In this document: positions 1-5,352 of the stretch, piece by piece
How the letters are laid out: each line of letters begins with the position of its first letter
How positions within the stretch are numbered: position 1 is the stretch's first letter
NCBI GenBank assembly: GCA_031178645.1
Contig: JAPSIP010000132.1
Coordinates: 1 to 5,352, forward strand
Direction: 5' to 3'
Origin: Paracoccus sp. (in: a-proteobacteria)
Lineage (GTDB): Bacteria; Pseudomonadota; Alphaproteobacteria; Rhodobacterales; Rhodobacteraceae
DNA length: 5,352 nucleotides
Notes under the pieces: model-generated
Told to the model about the DNA's origin: nothing
What the model saw: the letters and a program-made list of their open reading frames with translations, nothing else
Databases searched by the model: none
Made by a program: the position numbers and the translations under genes

Positions 1-576
1 CTCGGCCTGACGCGCATCGGCATAGTCCGAGGTTGCGGGGATGCCGTTCACGCCGATGGCCCAGACGGGTTCATAGGCCAGCAGGATCGTGGCGTTCTTC
101 TGATCGCCCGACAGTTTGCCAAGCGCGCCCCGAACCTGGGTTTCCAGCACGTCCTGCGCGCGACCTGCCTCGCGTTCGGCAAGCGTCTCGCCGATGCAGA
201 TCAATGGGATCAGGCCGTGGCGCACGGCGGCTTCAGTTTTCAGGCCCACGGTCTCGTCCGTTTCGCCGAAATGCTCGCGGCGTTCCGAATGTCCCAGTTC
301 TACGATGTCGAGCTTGCAGTCGCGCAGCATCACCGGGCTGATCTCGCCCGTCCAGGCGCCCTCGTCCGCCCAATGCATGTTCTGCGCGCCGACCTTGACG
401 CTGGTATCTGACAGCCATTCCTTGACCTGCCGCACGGCGGTGAAGGGCGGGATGACGAACCGCTGGATGCGCGGGTCGCGGTCCTTGTCGGCGGCAGCCA
501 GGCCTTCGGCAAAGACGCGCGCCTGATCCAGCGTCTTGTTCATCTTCCAGCTTGTGCCGATCCAGAAGTCGCTCAT
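1..576 (-). CDS. tpiB: Triosephosphate-isomerase paralogue of TpiB/EryH type (tetrulose-phosphate isomerase), 3' end off window
   Basis: The first 192 codons are present and open to the left edge; a full TIM is about 250 residues. The TIM-barrel start is clear (GTSWKMNKT at residues 7-15), with catalytic Lys11, the His96 motif ELGHSERR (93-100), CIGETLAERE (about 127-136) and catalytic Glu169 in AYEPVWAIG (167-175). Two features set it apart from housekeeping TpiA: the active-site Asn of GNWKMN is Ser9, and loop 6 after AIG reads VNGIPATSDY instead of the usual TGK-type lid. Both agree with the EryH/TpiB/LerI group, which isomerises tetrulose (erythrulose) phosphate in erythritol and related catabolism (known for Brucella EryH; assigned here by resemblance). 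It is probably cytosolic. The ATG at 576 lies 12 bases after the DeoR gene stop, behind a G-rich SD (GGGGGA). Family is very sure; exact substrate is inferred, and ordinary TIM activity is the main alternative. Confidence 0.9.
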   Translation of the reverse strand, partial: MSDFWIGTSWKMNKTLDQARVFAEGLAAADKDRDPRIQRFVIPPFTAVRQVKEWLSDTSVKVGAQNMHWADEGAWTGEISPVMLRDCKLDIVELGHSERREHFGETDETVGLKTEAAVRHGLIPLICIGETLAEREAGRAQDVLETQVRGALGKLSGDQKNATILLAYEPVWAIGVNGIPATSDYADARQAE

Positions 577-588
577 GTAGTCCCCCGT

Positions 589-1353
589 TCAGTCGCGTGC
601 GATGGTCAGCCGCAGCCCGGCCCGGTCGATCATGGCGCGATCGGCGGGCGCGGGGGCGGCGTCGGTGATGATGGCGTCGAAGTCGCTCAGGTCCGCCAGG
701 GCGTGCAGGGCGGATCGTCCAAAGCGCGAATGATTGACTAGCAGGACGGCCCGGTCGGCCGCGGCCATCATGGCGCGCTTGGCGCGAACCGCCGCGTCGT
801 CCATGTGGAACGCCCGCAGCCCCGCCACGGCGGGCGTCGAAATGAAGGCCAGGTCCGCGCGCAGCCGCGACAGCGCATCCTCGGTCACGACGCCGAAGAA
901 GCCGTTGAACTTGGCGCTGTAGGTGCCGCCAAGCGCGATCAGCGTCATGCGCGGGGCGTCCTTCAGCCGCTCGATCACGGCAGCGTTGTTGGTGATGACG
1001 GTCAGGGGCGCCTTGTCTGTCAGGCTGGCGCCCAGCAGCGCGGCCATCGACCCGTCGTTGACCATCACGGTCATGCCGGGTTCGACCAGATCAAGCGCCG
1101 CACGGGCCATGCGGGCCTTGGCGTCGCTGTCCTGCAGCGCGCGGATGCGGAAGTCGCTTTCGAACTGGGTGCCGGCCTCGATGGTCGCGCCGCCGCGCAC
1201 CTTGCGCAAAAGGCCCGCCTGTTCAAGGTCGTCCAGGTCGCGATGGATGGTCATGCGCGACACGGCAAAGCGGTCGGCCAGATCGTCCAGATCCACGGCG
1301 CGCGTGCCGACCAGAAGATCCATGATCGCCTGCCTGCGTTCGTCGCGTTTCAC
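589..1353 (-). CDS. DeoR/GlpR-family transcriptional repressor (EryR-like)
   Basis: A complete 254-residue protein, the normal DeoR-family length. The N-terminal winged helix-turn-helix covers residues 5-57, with LADRFAVSRMTIHRDLDDLE (25-44) as the helix-turn-helix and a wing ending in VRGGAT (52-57). The C-terminal DeoR effector domain (about 78-235) shows the usual landmarks: NDGS (99-102) at the phosphate-binding turn, VITNN (119-123), GGTYS (142-146) and LLVNHSRFGR (204-213), where most members have VD.SKF. Such domains bind phosphorylated sugars. The start is GTG at 1353, chosen because AGGAGG (1364-1359) sits five bases before it. It is followed after 12 bases by the TpiB-like gene, so the two form an operon. 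It diverges from the transketolase gene, and the TTGTGA repeats between them are a good candidate operator. In Brucella and rhizobial erythritol loci a DeoR-family gene precedes tpiB/rpiB (recalled knowledge). Family sure; effector inferred. Confidence 0.93.
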   Translation of the reverse strand: MKRDERRQAIMDLLVGTRAVDLDDLADRFAVSRMTIHRDLDDLEQAGLLRKVRGGATIEAGTQFESDFRIRALQDSDAKARMARAALDLVEPGMTVMVNDGSMAALLGASLTDKAPLTVITNNAAVIERLKDAPRMTLIALGGTYSAKFNGFFGVVTEDALSRLRADLAFISTPAVAGLRAFHMDDAAVRAKRAMMAAADRAVLLVNHSRFGRSALHALADLSDFDAIITDAAPAPADRAMIDRAGLRLTIARD

Positions 1354-1358
1354 CTGAT

Positions 1359-1364
1359 CCTCCT
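1359..1364 (-). promoter_or_regulatory. Ribosome binding site of the DeoR-family gene (supports GTG start)
   Basis: AGGAGG on the minus strand, a full anti-Shine-Dalgarno match, is spaced five bases (ATCAG) from the GTG at 1353-1351. This decides the start, since no ATG lies at this position. Confidence 0.85.
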
Positions 1365-1375
1365 CGGCTGCGGCG

Positions 1376-1403
1376 TATGTAACACCACCAGCAGAAATCG
1401 CAA
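1376..1403 (-). promoter_or_regulatory. Possible promoter of the deoR-tpiB operon
   Basis: On the minus strand TTGCGA (1403-1398) could be a -35 box. After 16 bases TACATA (1381-1376) could be a -10 box, sharing three of six positions with TATAAT. Transcription would begin near 1369, just before the SD at 1364. The match is weak and the call rests mainly on position. The extended -35 (TTGCGATT, 1403-1396) differs by one base from the TTGTGATT repeat on the other strand, so a repressor bound here would cover this promoter. Confidence 0.25.
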
Positions 1404-1411
1404 CATCATTC

Positions 1412-1451
1412 TTGTGACTTTGTGACGGTGTTTTGTGATTATTGTTGTGAT
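1412..1451. promoter_or_regulatory. Cluster of four TTGTGA direct repeats, candidate DeoR-family operator
   Basis: TTGTGA occurs at 1412-1417, 1420-1425, 1433-1438 and 1445-1450, all in plus orientation. The first two extend to TTGTGAC and the last two to TTGTGAT. Start-to-start distances are 8, 13 and 12, so the first, third and fourth are separated by roughly two and one helical turns. A one-mismatch inverted copy (AATCGCAA, 1396-1403) lies toward the deoR side. Tandem short repeats are a known operator style for DeoR-family repressors, and the gene for one starts 59 bases away. The inference is that the product of 589-1353 binds here and controls both divergent units. The SorC-family regulator encoded at 3614-4567 is the alternative binder. 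Confidence 0.55.
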
Positions 1452-1473
1452 CCGGTGCTGTCCAAGGTATTCA
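1445..1473 (+). promoter_or_regulatory. Possible transketolase promoter overlapping the last TTGTGA repeat
   Basis: TTGTGA (1445-1450) could serve as a -35 box, matching TTGACA at four of six positions. After 17 bases TATTCA (1468-1473) could serve as a -10 box, matching TATAAT at three of six. The transcript would begin near 1480, just before the SD at 1487. The match is weak. If correct, the repressor-site candidate and the -35 box coincide, which would fit repression by occlusion. Confidence 0.25.
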
Positions 1474-1486
1474 CCCCCAAACCGTC

Positions 1487-1492
1487 GGAGGA
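1487..1492 (+). promoter_or_regulatory. Ribosome binding site of transketolase
   Basis: GGAGGA lies five bases (counted from GGAGG) before the ATG at 1497. It favours 1497 over the in-frame ATG at 1422. That upstream start has no SD, lies among the TTGTGA repeats, and would add 25 residues unlike any transketolase N-terminus. Confidence 0.85.
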
Positions 1493-1496
1493 CCAC

Positions 1497-3527
1497 ATGC
1501 CGCTCGATTCGCCCAAAGACCCCAAGATTGCCGCCAAGGCGGACCTGGACCCGCAGAACTTCGCGCTTGCCAACTGCATCCGCGCGCTGGCCATCGATGC
1601 GGTCAACGCCGCCAATTCCGGCCATCCGGGCGCGCCCATGGGCATGGCCGACGCGGCCACGGTGCTGTTTCGCAACCATTTGAAATTCGACGCGAAAAAC
1701 CCCGACTGGCCGGACCGCGACCGCTTCGTGCTGTCGAACGGGCACGCCTCGATGCTGCTCTACAGCCTGCTGCATCTGACGGGGTACGAGGACATGACGC
1801 TGGAGCAGGTCAGGAACTTCCGCCAGTGGGGTTCCATCACCGCAGGCCATCCGGAATACGGCCATGCCAAGGGGATCGAGACGACGACCGGGCCGCTGGG
1901 CCAGGGTCTGGCCACGGCGGTGGGCATGGCGCTTGCGGAACGGCGTCTGGCGGCGGAGTTCGGCGACGATCTGGTCGATCATCACACCTATGTCTTCGTG
2001 GGTGACGGCTGCCTGCAGGAAGGCATCGGGCAGGAAGCGATCAGCCTTGCCGGCCATCTGGGCCTTGGCAAGATGATCGTGCTTTACGACGACAACGACA
2101 TCACCATCGACGGCCCGACCTCGATCAGCTTTTCCGAGGATATCCCGGCGCGCTTCGCGGCCTGCGGCTGGCATGTCCAGAAATGCGACGGCCATGACGG
2201 CAAGGCGCTGGATGCTGCCATCGTGGCGGCCAAGGCGGAAACGGGTAAGCCCTCGCTGATCGCGATGAAGACGGTAATCGGCTTCGGCTCGCCCAACAAG
2301 GCCGGCAGCTATTCGGTCCACGGATCGCCCCTAGGCAAGGACGAGGCCACGCTGACCCGCGAGGCCATCGGCTGGCCGCACGAGGCCTTCGTGATCCCCG
2401 AGGAACTGCTGGCGGAATGGCGCAAGATCGGCACCCGCGGCGCCAAGGACCGCGAGGCCTGGGAAGCACGCCTGAAGGACCGCAGCGCCGACGTGCGTGC
2501 GGAATTCGAACGCCGCCTGACGGGCACCCTGCCCGAAGCATACGAGGACGCACTGAAGGCCGCCCGCGATTCGCTGTTCGCGGAACCCAAGAAGGCCGCG
2601 ACCCGCAAGGCCAGCCAGATGGCGCTTGAGCCGCTGACGGCCGCGCTGCCGGAAATGATCGGTGGATCGGCCGACCTGACCGGGTCGAACCTGACCCGTG
2701 TCAAGGCCGTGGACAGCCAGTATACCCGGCAGGCGCCCGGCCGTTACATCGGCTATGGCGTGCGCGAATTTGGCATGGCGGCCGCGATGAACGGCATCAA
2801 CCTGCATGGCGGCTTCATCGCCTATGGCGGGACGTTCCTGGTCTTTTCCGACTATGCCCGCAACGCGATCCGCCTGTCGGCGCTGATGGGGGTCGGCTCG
2901 ATCTATGTCATGACCCATGACAGCATCGGCCTGGGCGAGGATGGCCCGACCCACCAGCCGATCGAACATCTGGCATCGCTGCGCGCCATCCCGAACCTGA
3001 CGGTCCTGCGCCCCGCCGACACGGTGGAAACGCTGGAAGCTTGGGACATCGCGATCCGCAACCGCCACATCCCGTCGCTGCTGGCCCTGTCGCGCCAGGA
3101 CGTGCCGCAATTGCGCCTTGACGCCGGGGGCGAAAACCTGACCGCCAAGGGGGCCTATGTCATCCGCCAGTTCGGCGAAGGCCGCGACGTCACGCTGATC
3201 GCCACGGGGACCGAGGTGCAGCTTGCCGTCCAGGCCGCCGAAACCCTGCACGGCCAGGGCCTCAACGTCGCCGTCGTGTCGATGCCCTCATGGGAGCTGT
3301 TCGACGCCCAGCCCGAGGATTACCGCAAGGCGACCCTGGGCGACGCGCCGCGCATCGCAGTGGAAGCCGCGGGCAAGTTCGGCTGGACCCGCTATGTCGC
3401 GGCCGAAGATGACGTGATCGGCATGACCGGCTTTGGCGCATCCGCGCCCATTGACCGGCTCTACCAGGAGTTCGGGATCACGGCGGATGCCATCGTCGCC
3501 CGCGCCAAGGCGGTGACCGACAAGTAG
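1497..3527 (+). CDS. tkt: Transketolase
   Basis: A complete 676-residue protein, close to the usual 660-680. It transfers a two-carbon ketol unit between ketose and aldose phosphates using thiamine diphosphate and a divalent metal, in the cytosolic pentose phosphate pathway; erythrose 4-phosphate is one of its substrates. The N-terminal cofactor domain has SGHPGAPMG (His43), LSNGHAS (His83), GPLGQG (132-137), the GDG motif (169-171) and its partner Asn200 in YDDNDITIDG. VHGSPLG (His275) marks the substrate channel. The middle domain carries GGSADLTGSN and the catalytic Glu424 in VREFGM, then EDGPTHQPIEH (His486) and phosphate-binding SRQD (Arg533). The C-terminal domain begins near 540. No key residue is missing. 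It is monocistronic here: divergent from the DeoR gene, convergent with the SorC-family gene, and ended by a terminator. Its place inside an ery-like regulator/isomerase cluster suggests a pathway-dedicated copy, though a sole housekeeping copy cannot be excluded. Confidence 0.98.
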   Translation: MPLDSPKDPKIAAKADLDPQNFALANCIRALAIDAVNAANSGHPGAPMGMADAATVLFRNHLKFDAKNPDWPDRDRFVLSNGHASMLLYSLLHLTGYEDMTLEQVRNFRQWGSITAGHPEYGHAKGIETTTGPLGQGLATAVGMALAERRLAAEFGDDLVDHHTYVFVGDGCLQEGIGQEAISLAGHLGLGKMIVLYDDNDITIDGPTSISFSEDIPARFAACGWHVQKCDGHDGKALDAAIVAAKAETGKPSLIAMKTVIGFGSPNKAGSYSVHGSPLGKDEATLTREAIGWPHEAFVIPEELLAEWRKIGTRGAKDREAWEARLKDRSADVRAEFERRLTGTLPEAYEDALKAARDSLFAEPKKAATRKASQMALEPLTAALPEMIGGSADLTGSNLTRVKAVDSQYTRQAPGRYIGYGVREFGMAAAMNGINLHGGFIAYGGTFLVFSDYARNAIRLSALMGVGSIYVMTHDSIGLGEDGPTHQPIEHLASLRAIPNLTVLRPADTVETLEAWDIAIRNRHIPSLLALSRQDVPQLRLDAGGENLTAKGAYVIRQFGEGRDVTLIATGTEVQLAVQAAETLHGQGLNVAVVSMPSWELFDAQPEDYRKATLGDAPRIAVEAAGKFGWTRYVAAEDDVIGMTGFGASAPIDRLYQEFGITADAIVARAKAVTDK

Positions 3528-3535
3528 CGCGTGGC

Positions 3536-3557
3536 GGTGCGTGGGAGACCACGCGCC
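3536..3557 (+). other. GNRA-loop hairpin just after the transketolase stop
   Basis: GGTGCGTGG (3536-3544) pairs with CCACGCGCC (3549-3557) through nine pairs, one of them G-U, closed by a GAGA tetraloop. It begins eight bases after the stop and has no T-run, so it is not itself an intrinsic terminator. A role in protecting the mRNA 3' end is possible but unproven. Its 5' arm matches part of the next hairpin (GGTGCGTG), so the two could pair alternatively. Confidence 0.5.
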
Positions 3558-3588
3558 CTACGCTCCAATCGGTGGCTTTGCCCCATAG

Positions 3589-3613
3589 GGTGCGTGCTTT
3601 GCACGCACCTTTT
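3589..3613 (+). terminator. Rho-independent terminator of transketolase
   Basis: GGTGCGTGC (3589-3597) and GCACGCACC (3601-3609) form a perfect nine-pair GC-rich stem with a TTT loop, followed by TTTTCT. The T-run touches the stop codon of the convergent SorC-family gene (3616-3614). On the minus strand the same stem is not followed by a T-run, so it should act mainly for transketolase. Confidence 0.85.
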
Positions 3614-4567
3614 CTATTGGTCTGCCAAGGCCTGCGCCGTCACCTCGTCCGTGATCAGCCCTTGCAACCGCCCGCTTTTCAGCGCCGCGCGGATGGCCTC
3701 GACCTTTTCGGCCCCGCCTGCGATCAGCACGGTCCGGCTGCCCCCCGGATCGTCCAGCGACGCGGACAGCGTGCGGGCTGAAAGTGTGGTATCCAGCACC
3801 CGACCCTCGGCGTCGAAGAAATGGCCCATCATCTCGCCCACGCCGCCCGAGGCGCGGATTTCGCCGATCTCGCGCGGCTCGATCATGCCGGATGCCACAA
3901 GCTGCGCGCCCGGATCGACCGTGCCCATGCCGACGATCTTCAGATCCGCGCCATTGGCCAGATCAAAGATCTCCGCAACGCCCGGCTGGTTCAGCAGCAC
4001 AGCCCGGTCGGATTCCGAGTTGGCGAAGAACGGCACCGGCAGGACATAGGCCTGCGCCCCGGTCCGTTCGGCCAGGCGGTGCATCACATCATGGCGGTTG
4101 GCGGAATAATGCCGCGTCAGCCCGCCCAGCAGCGACACGAAGCGGATCCCGTTGGCATCGAAGCGCGGCAGTTCCTGGACCGCCGCAGCAAGCGTGCGCC
4201 CGTGGCCGAGGCCAATGGTCTTGTGTTCGCCCCGCTCGATTTCCCGGCGCAGGAAGCTGGCGCCGGCCAGGCCCAGGGCGCGCATGGGCATCCCTTCCTC
4301 GCCCAGGTCGGGCGCGACCTCGCAAAAGGCCAGGCCGTAAAGCGCGCAAAGCCGGTCTTCCAGCATCGCGCATTCCACGATCTCGCCGTCGATGCTGACC
4401 TTGACCACGCCATCGGCCACGGCGCGGGCGATCAGGCGATGCGCCTTGACGCCCGTGACGCCCAGCCGCTTGGCGACCGCCGCCTGGGTCAGCCCGCCCG
4501 CGTAATGCAGCCAAGCCGCGCGGGTCGCGAGGCTTTTTTCCGGATCGATCCCGCCTTGCCGCGCCAT
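3614..4567 (-). CDS. SorC-family sugar-responsive transcriptional regulator (EryD-like)
   Basis: A complete 317-residue protein, typical for SorC/DeoR-type regulators. A short N-terminal helix-turn-helix spans about residues 15-58 (GLTQAAVAKRLGVTGVKAHR, 25-44, is the core). It is followed by the sugar-phosphate-binding domain (about 70-316) with GLGHGRTL (119-126), SLLGG (145-149), VGMGTVD (212-218), GEMMGHFFDAEGRVLD (244-259) and the C-terminal AGG..K..AI..AL..G....LITDE (283-308). EryD, the erythritol repressor of Brucella and rhizobia, belongs to this family and has about this length. The neighbouring DeoR-TpiB pair supports that comparison. The ATG at 4567 overlaps the dehydrogenase stop (TGATG), with GGAGG at 4582-4578 ten bases upstream, so translation is probably coupled. 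A longer in-frame start at 4729 was refused because it lies deep inside the dehydrogenase. Family sure; ligand inferred as a tetritol or its phosphate. Confidence 0.93.
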   Translation of the reverse strand: MARQGGIDPEKSLATRAAWLHYAGGLTQAAVAKRLGVTGVKAHRLIARAVADGVVKVSIDGEIVECAMLEDRLCALYGLAFCEVAPDLGEEGMPMRALGLAGASFLRREIERGEHKTIGLGHGRTLAAAVQELPRFDANGIRFVSLLGGLTRHYSANRHDVMHRLAERTGAQAYVLPVPFFANSESDRAVLLNQPGVAEIFDLANGADLKIVGMGTVDPGAQLVASGMIEPREIGEIRASGGVGEMMGHFFDAEGRVLDTTLSARTLSASLDDPGGSRTVLIAGGAEKVEAIRAALKSGRLQGLITDEVTAQALADQ

Positions 4568-5352
4568 CAGCCGGCTTCCTCCATGATGCGGCGCAGCTGG
4601 TTTTCGGTCAGCACAACCGGGTTGGCCTTCATCGATGACGATGTGGCCGCGGCCTCGGCGGCCGCGGTCTGCGCCTCGGGGCCGATGCCAAGGGCGGTCA
4701 GCGCCGGAAGCCCCGCCCGGTGCGACCAAAAAGCCAGGGCCCGCGTCGCCTCGGGCATCGAGGCGAAGGGCGTATCAAAGGCCGCGCCGATCCAGCGGGC
4801 GACCTGGTCCAGCCGCTCGACAGCGGCGGGGTCGCGGGCGGCAGTGCGGTTGGCCATCAGCACAGGCGGCAGCAGCGCGCCGCAGATTGCGCCATGGGGT
4901 GCGCCGGTCAGCCCGCCCAGCGGCCCGGCAAGGCCGTGGACTGCGCCAAGCCCGGCATTGGCAAGCGCCAGTCCGCCGCACAGGGACACCCAAGCCATCT
5001 CGTCGCGCGCTTCGGCATCCTCACCGTCCATTAGCCGCCGGACCGCGGCCAGCCCGCGCGGGATCGCGTCGCGGCACAGCGCGTCGGTCAGGGAATTGGC
5101 GCGGGTGCAGACGAAGGGCTCGATCACCTGGGTAATGGCATCCAGACCCGAGGCCAGCGTGACCGCGCGTAGGCAGCCGTCTGTCAGCGCGGGGTCCACG
5201 ATCGCCAGGCGCGGCAGCATCCGCGCGTCGCGCAGGCTGACCTTGCGGCGCTGTTCCGGCACGCCGATCACGGCGTTGCGTGTGACCTCGGCCCCGGTCC
5301 CGGCCGTGGTGGGAATGGCGACAAAGGGCAAGGGCGCATGATCCAGCGGCAG
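4567..5352 (-). CDS. Iron-type (group III) alcohol dehydrogenase, N-terminus off window
   Basis: The last 261 residues and stop are present; the family runs about 370-400 residues, so roughly 110-140 N-terminal residues, including the nucleotide-binding GGGS motif, lie beyond the right edge. Visible family marks, numbered from the first visible codon, are PTTAGTGAEVT (14-24), LASGLDAITQVIEPF (66-80), GAVHGLAGPLGG (136-147), APHGAICGALLP (151-162) and the C-terminal SSSMKANPV (238-246). Of the four usual metal ligands, Asp71, His139 and His153 remain, but the His of DA..H is Gln75. I recall relatives with DALTQLIEP, so this is probably a subfamily trait. The enzyme would reduce or oxidise an alcohol/aldehyde pair with NAD(P); the substrate is unknown. 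Its coupling to the SorC-family regulator suggests a polyol or a breakdown intermediate. Maleylacetate-reductase-like activity is a less likely alternative. Confidence 0.9.
   Translation of the reverse strand: MPLDHAPLPFVAIPTTAGTGAEVTRNAVIGVPEQRRKVSLRDARMLPRLAIVDPALTDGCLRAVTLASGLDAITQVIEPFVCTRANSLTDALCRDAIPRGLAAVRRLMDGEDAEARDEMAWVSLCGGLALANAGLGAVHGLAGPLGGLTGAPHGAICGALLPPVLMANRTAARDPAAVERLDQVARWIGAAFDTPFASMPEATRALAFWSHRAGLPALTALGIGPEAQTAAAEAAATSSSMKANPVVLTENQLRRIMEEAG

Noticed and set aside
1..576. Reading the first gene as housekeeping tpiA
   Set aside because: The Ser in place of the active-site Asn, the altered loop 6 and the DeoR neighbour all fit the TpiB/EryH group better. I cannot exclude it without a tree.
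805..1425. Open frame of 206 codons on the plus strand
   Set aside because: It is antisense to the complete DeoR-family gene, and the translation shows no family features.
1422..1496. Upstream in-frame ATG for transketolase
   Set aside because: No SD; it would place coding sequence across the TTGTGA repeats, and the extra 25 residues do not resemble a transketolase N-terminus. The start at 1497 has GGAGGA at the right distance.
2331..3251. Open frame of 306 codons on the minus strand, and another at 1350-2321
   Set aside because: Both are antisense shadows of the transketolase gene with no motif and no plausible SD-led start.
4640..4668. Palindromic GGCCGCGG segments that could fold as a hairpin
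   Set aside because: They lie inside the Ala-rich C-terminal part of the dehydrogenase and have no T-run. They are best explained by runs of Ala codons in G+C-rich DNA.
4568..4729. Longer N-terminus for the SorC-family regulator
   Set aside because: It would overlap the dehydrogenase coding sequence by over 160 bases. The start at 4567 gives the family length, an SD and a TGATG coupling.
3821..5341. Open frame of 506 codons on the plus strand
   Set aside because: It lies antisense to the SorC-family gene and the dehydrogenase, both with clear family motifs. Its translation is Arg/Ala/Ser-rich without recognisable domains, as expected in G+C-rich coding DNA.
1..5352. CRISPR arrays, tRNA/rRNA genes, insertion sequences, integrase or attachment sites
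   Set aside because: I looked on both strands and saw no spaced repeat array, no tRNA-like fold, no terminal inverted repeats and no transposase or integrase motif. The only short repeat cluster is the TTGTGA set.

Overview
The window (about 65% G+C by eye, strong G/C preference at third codon positions, short spacers, SD-led starts) looks like chromosomal or megaplasmid DNA of an alphaproteobacterium. Protein wording resembles Rhodobacterales (Paracoccus/Rhodobacter-like) or Rhizobiales; this is an impression from memory, not a search result. There are five genes and no gap over 300 bases. I see no tRNA, rRNA, CRISPR array, insertion sequence or phage gene.

Layout, left to right. (1) 1-576, minus: 3'-truncated gene for a divergent triosephosphate-isomerase paralogue of the TpiB/EryH (tetrulose-phosphate isomerase) type. 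(2) 589-1353, minus: DeoR-family repressor, 12 bases upstream of (1) and almost certainly co-transcribed with it. (3) 1354-1496: a 143-base divergent control region, more A+T-rich than its surroundings, with four TTGTGA repeats. (4) 1497-3527, plus: complete transketolase with all recognisable catalytic residues. (5) 3528-3613: convergent spacer with two hairpins, the second followed by a T-run. (6) 3614-4567, minus: SorC-family sugar-responsive regulator resembling EryD. (7) 4567-5352, minus: C-terminal 261 residues of an iron-type alcohol dehydrogenase, whose stop overlaps the regulator start as TGATG.

Biological reading (inference). In Brucella and rhizobia, as I recall, erythritol loci run eryD (SorC) - DeoR regulator - tpiB/eryH - rpiB/eryI on one strand. 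Here the same order and strand appear, but a transketolase gene sits in the opposite direction between the two regulators. EryH/EryI-type isomerases carry tetrulose phosphate to D-erythrose 4-phosphate, and transketolase is an enzyme that moves erythrose 4-phosphate into the pentose phosphate pathway. The window therefore reads as part of a four-carbon polyol or sugar locus (erythritol, threitol, or another source of erythrulose phosphate such as apionate) carrying its own transketolase. The dehydrogenase could act on the polyol or an intermediate, but its substrate cannot be read from the sequence. The rpiB partner, kinase and transporter would lie outside the window.
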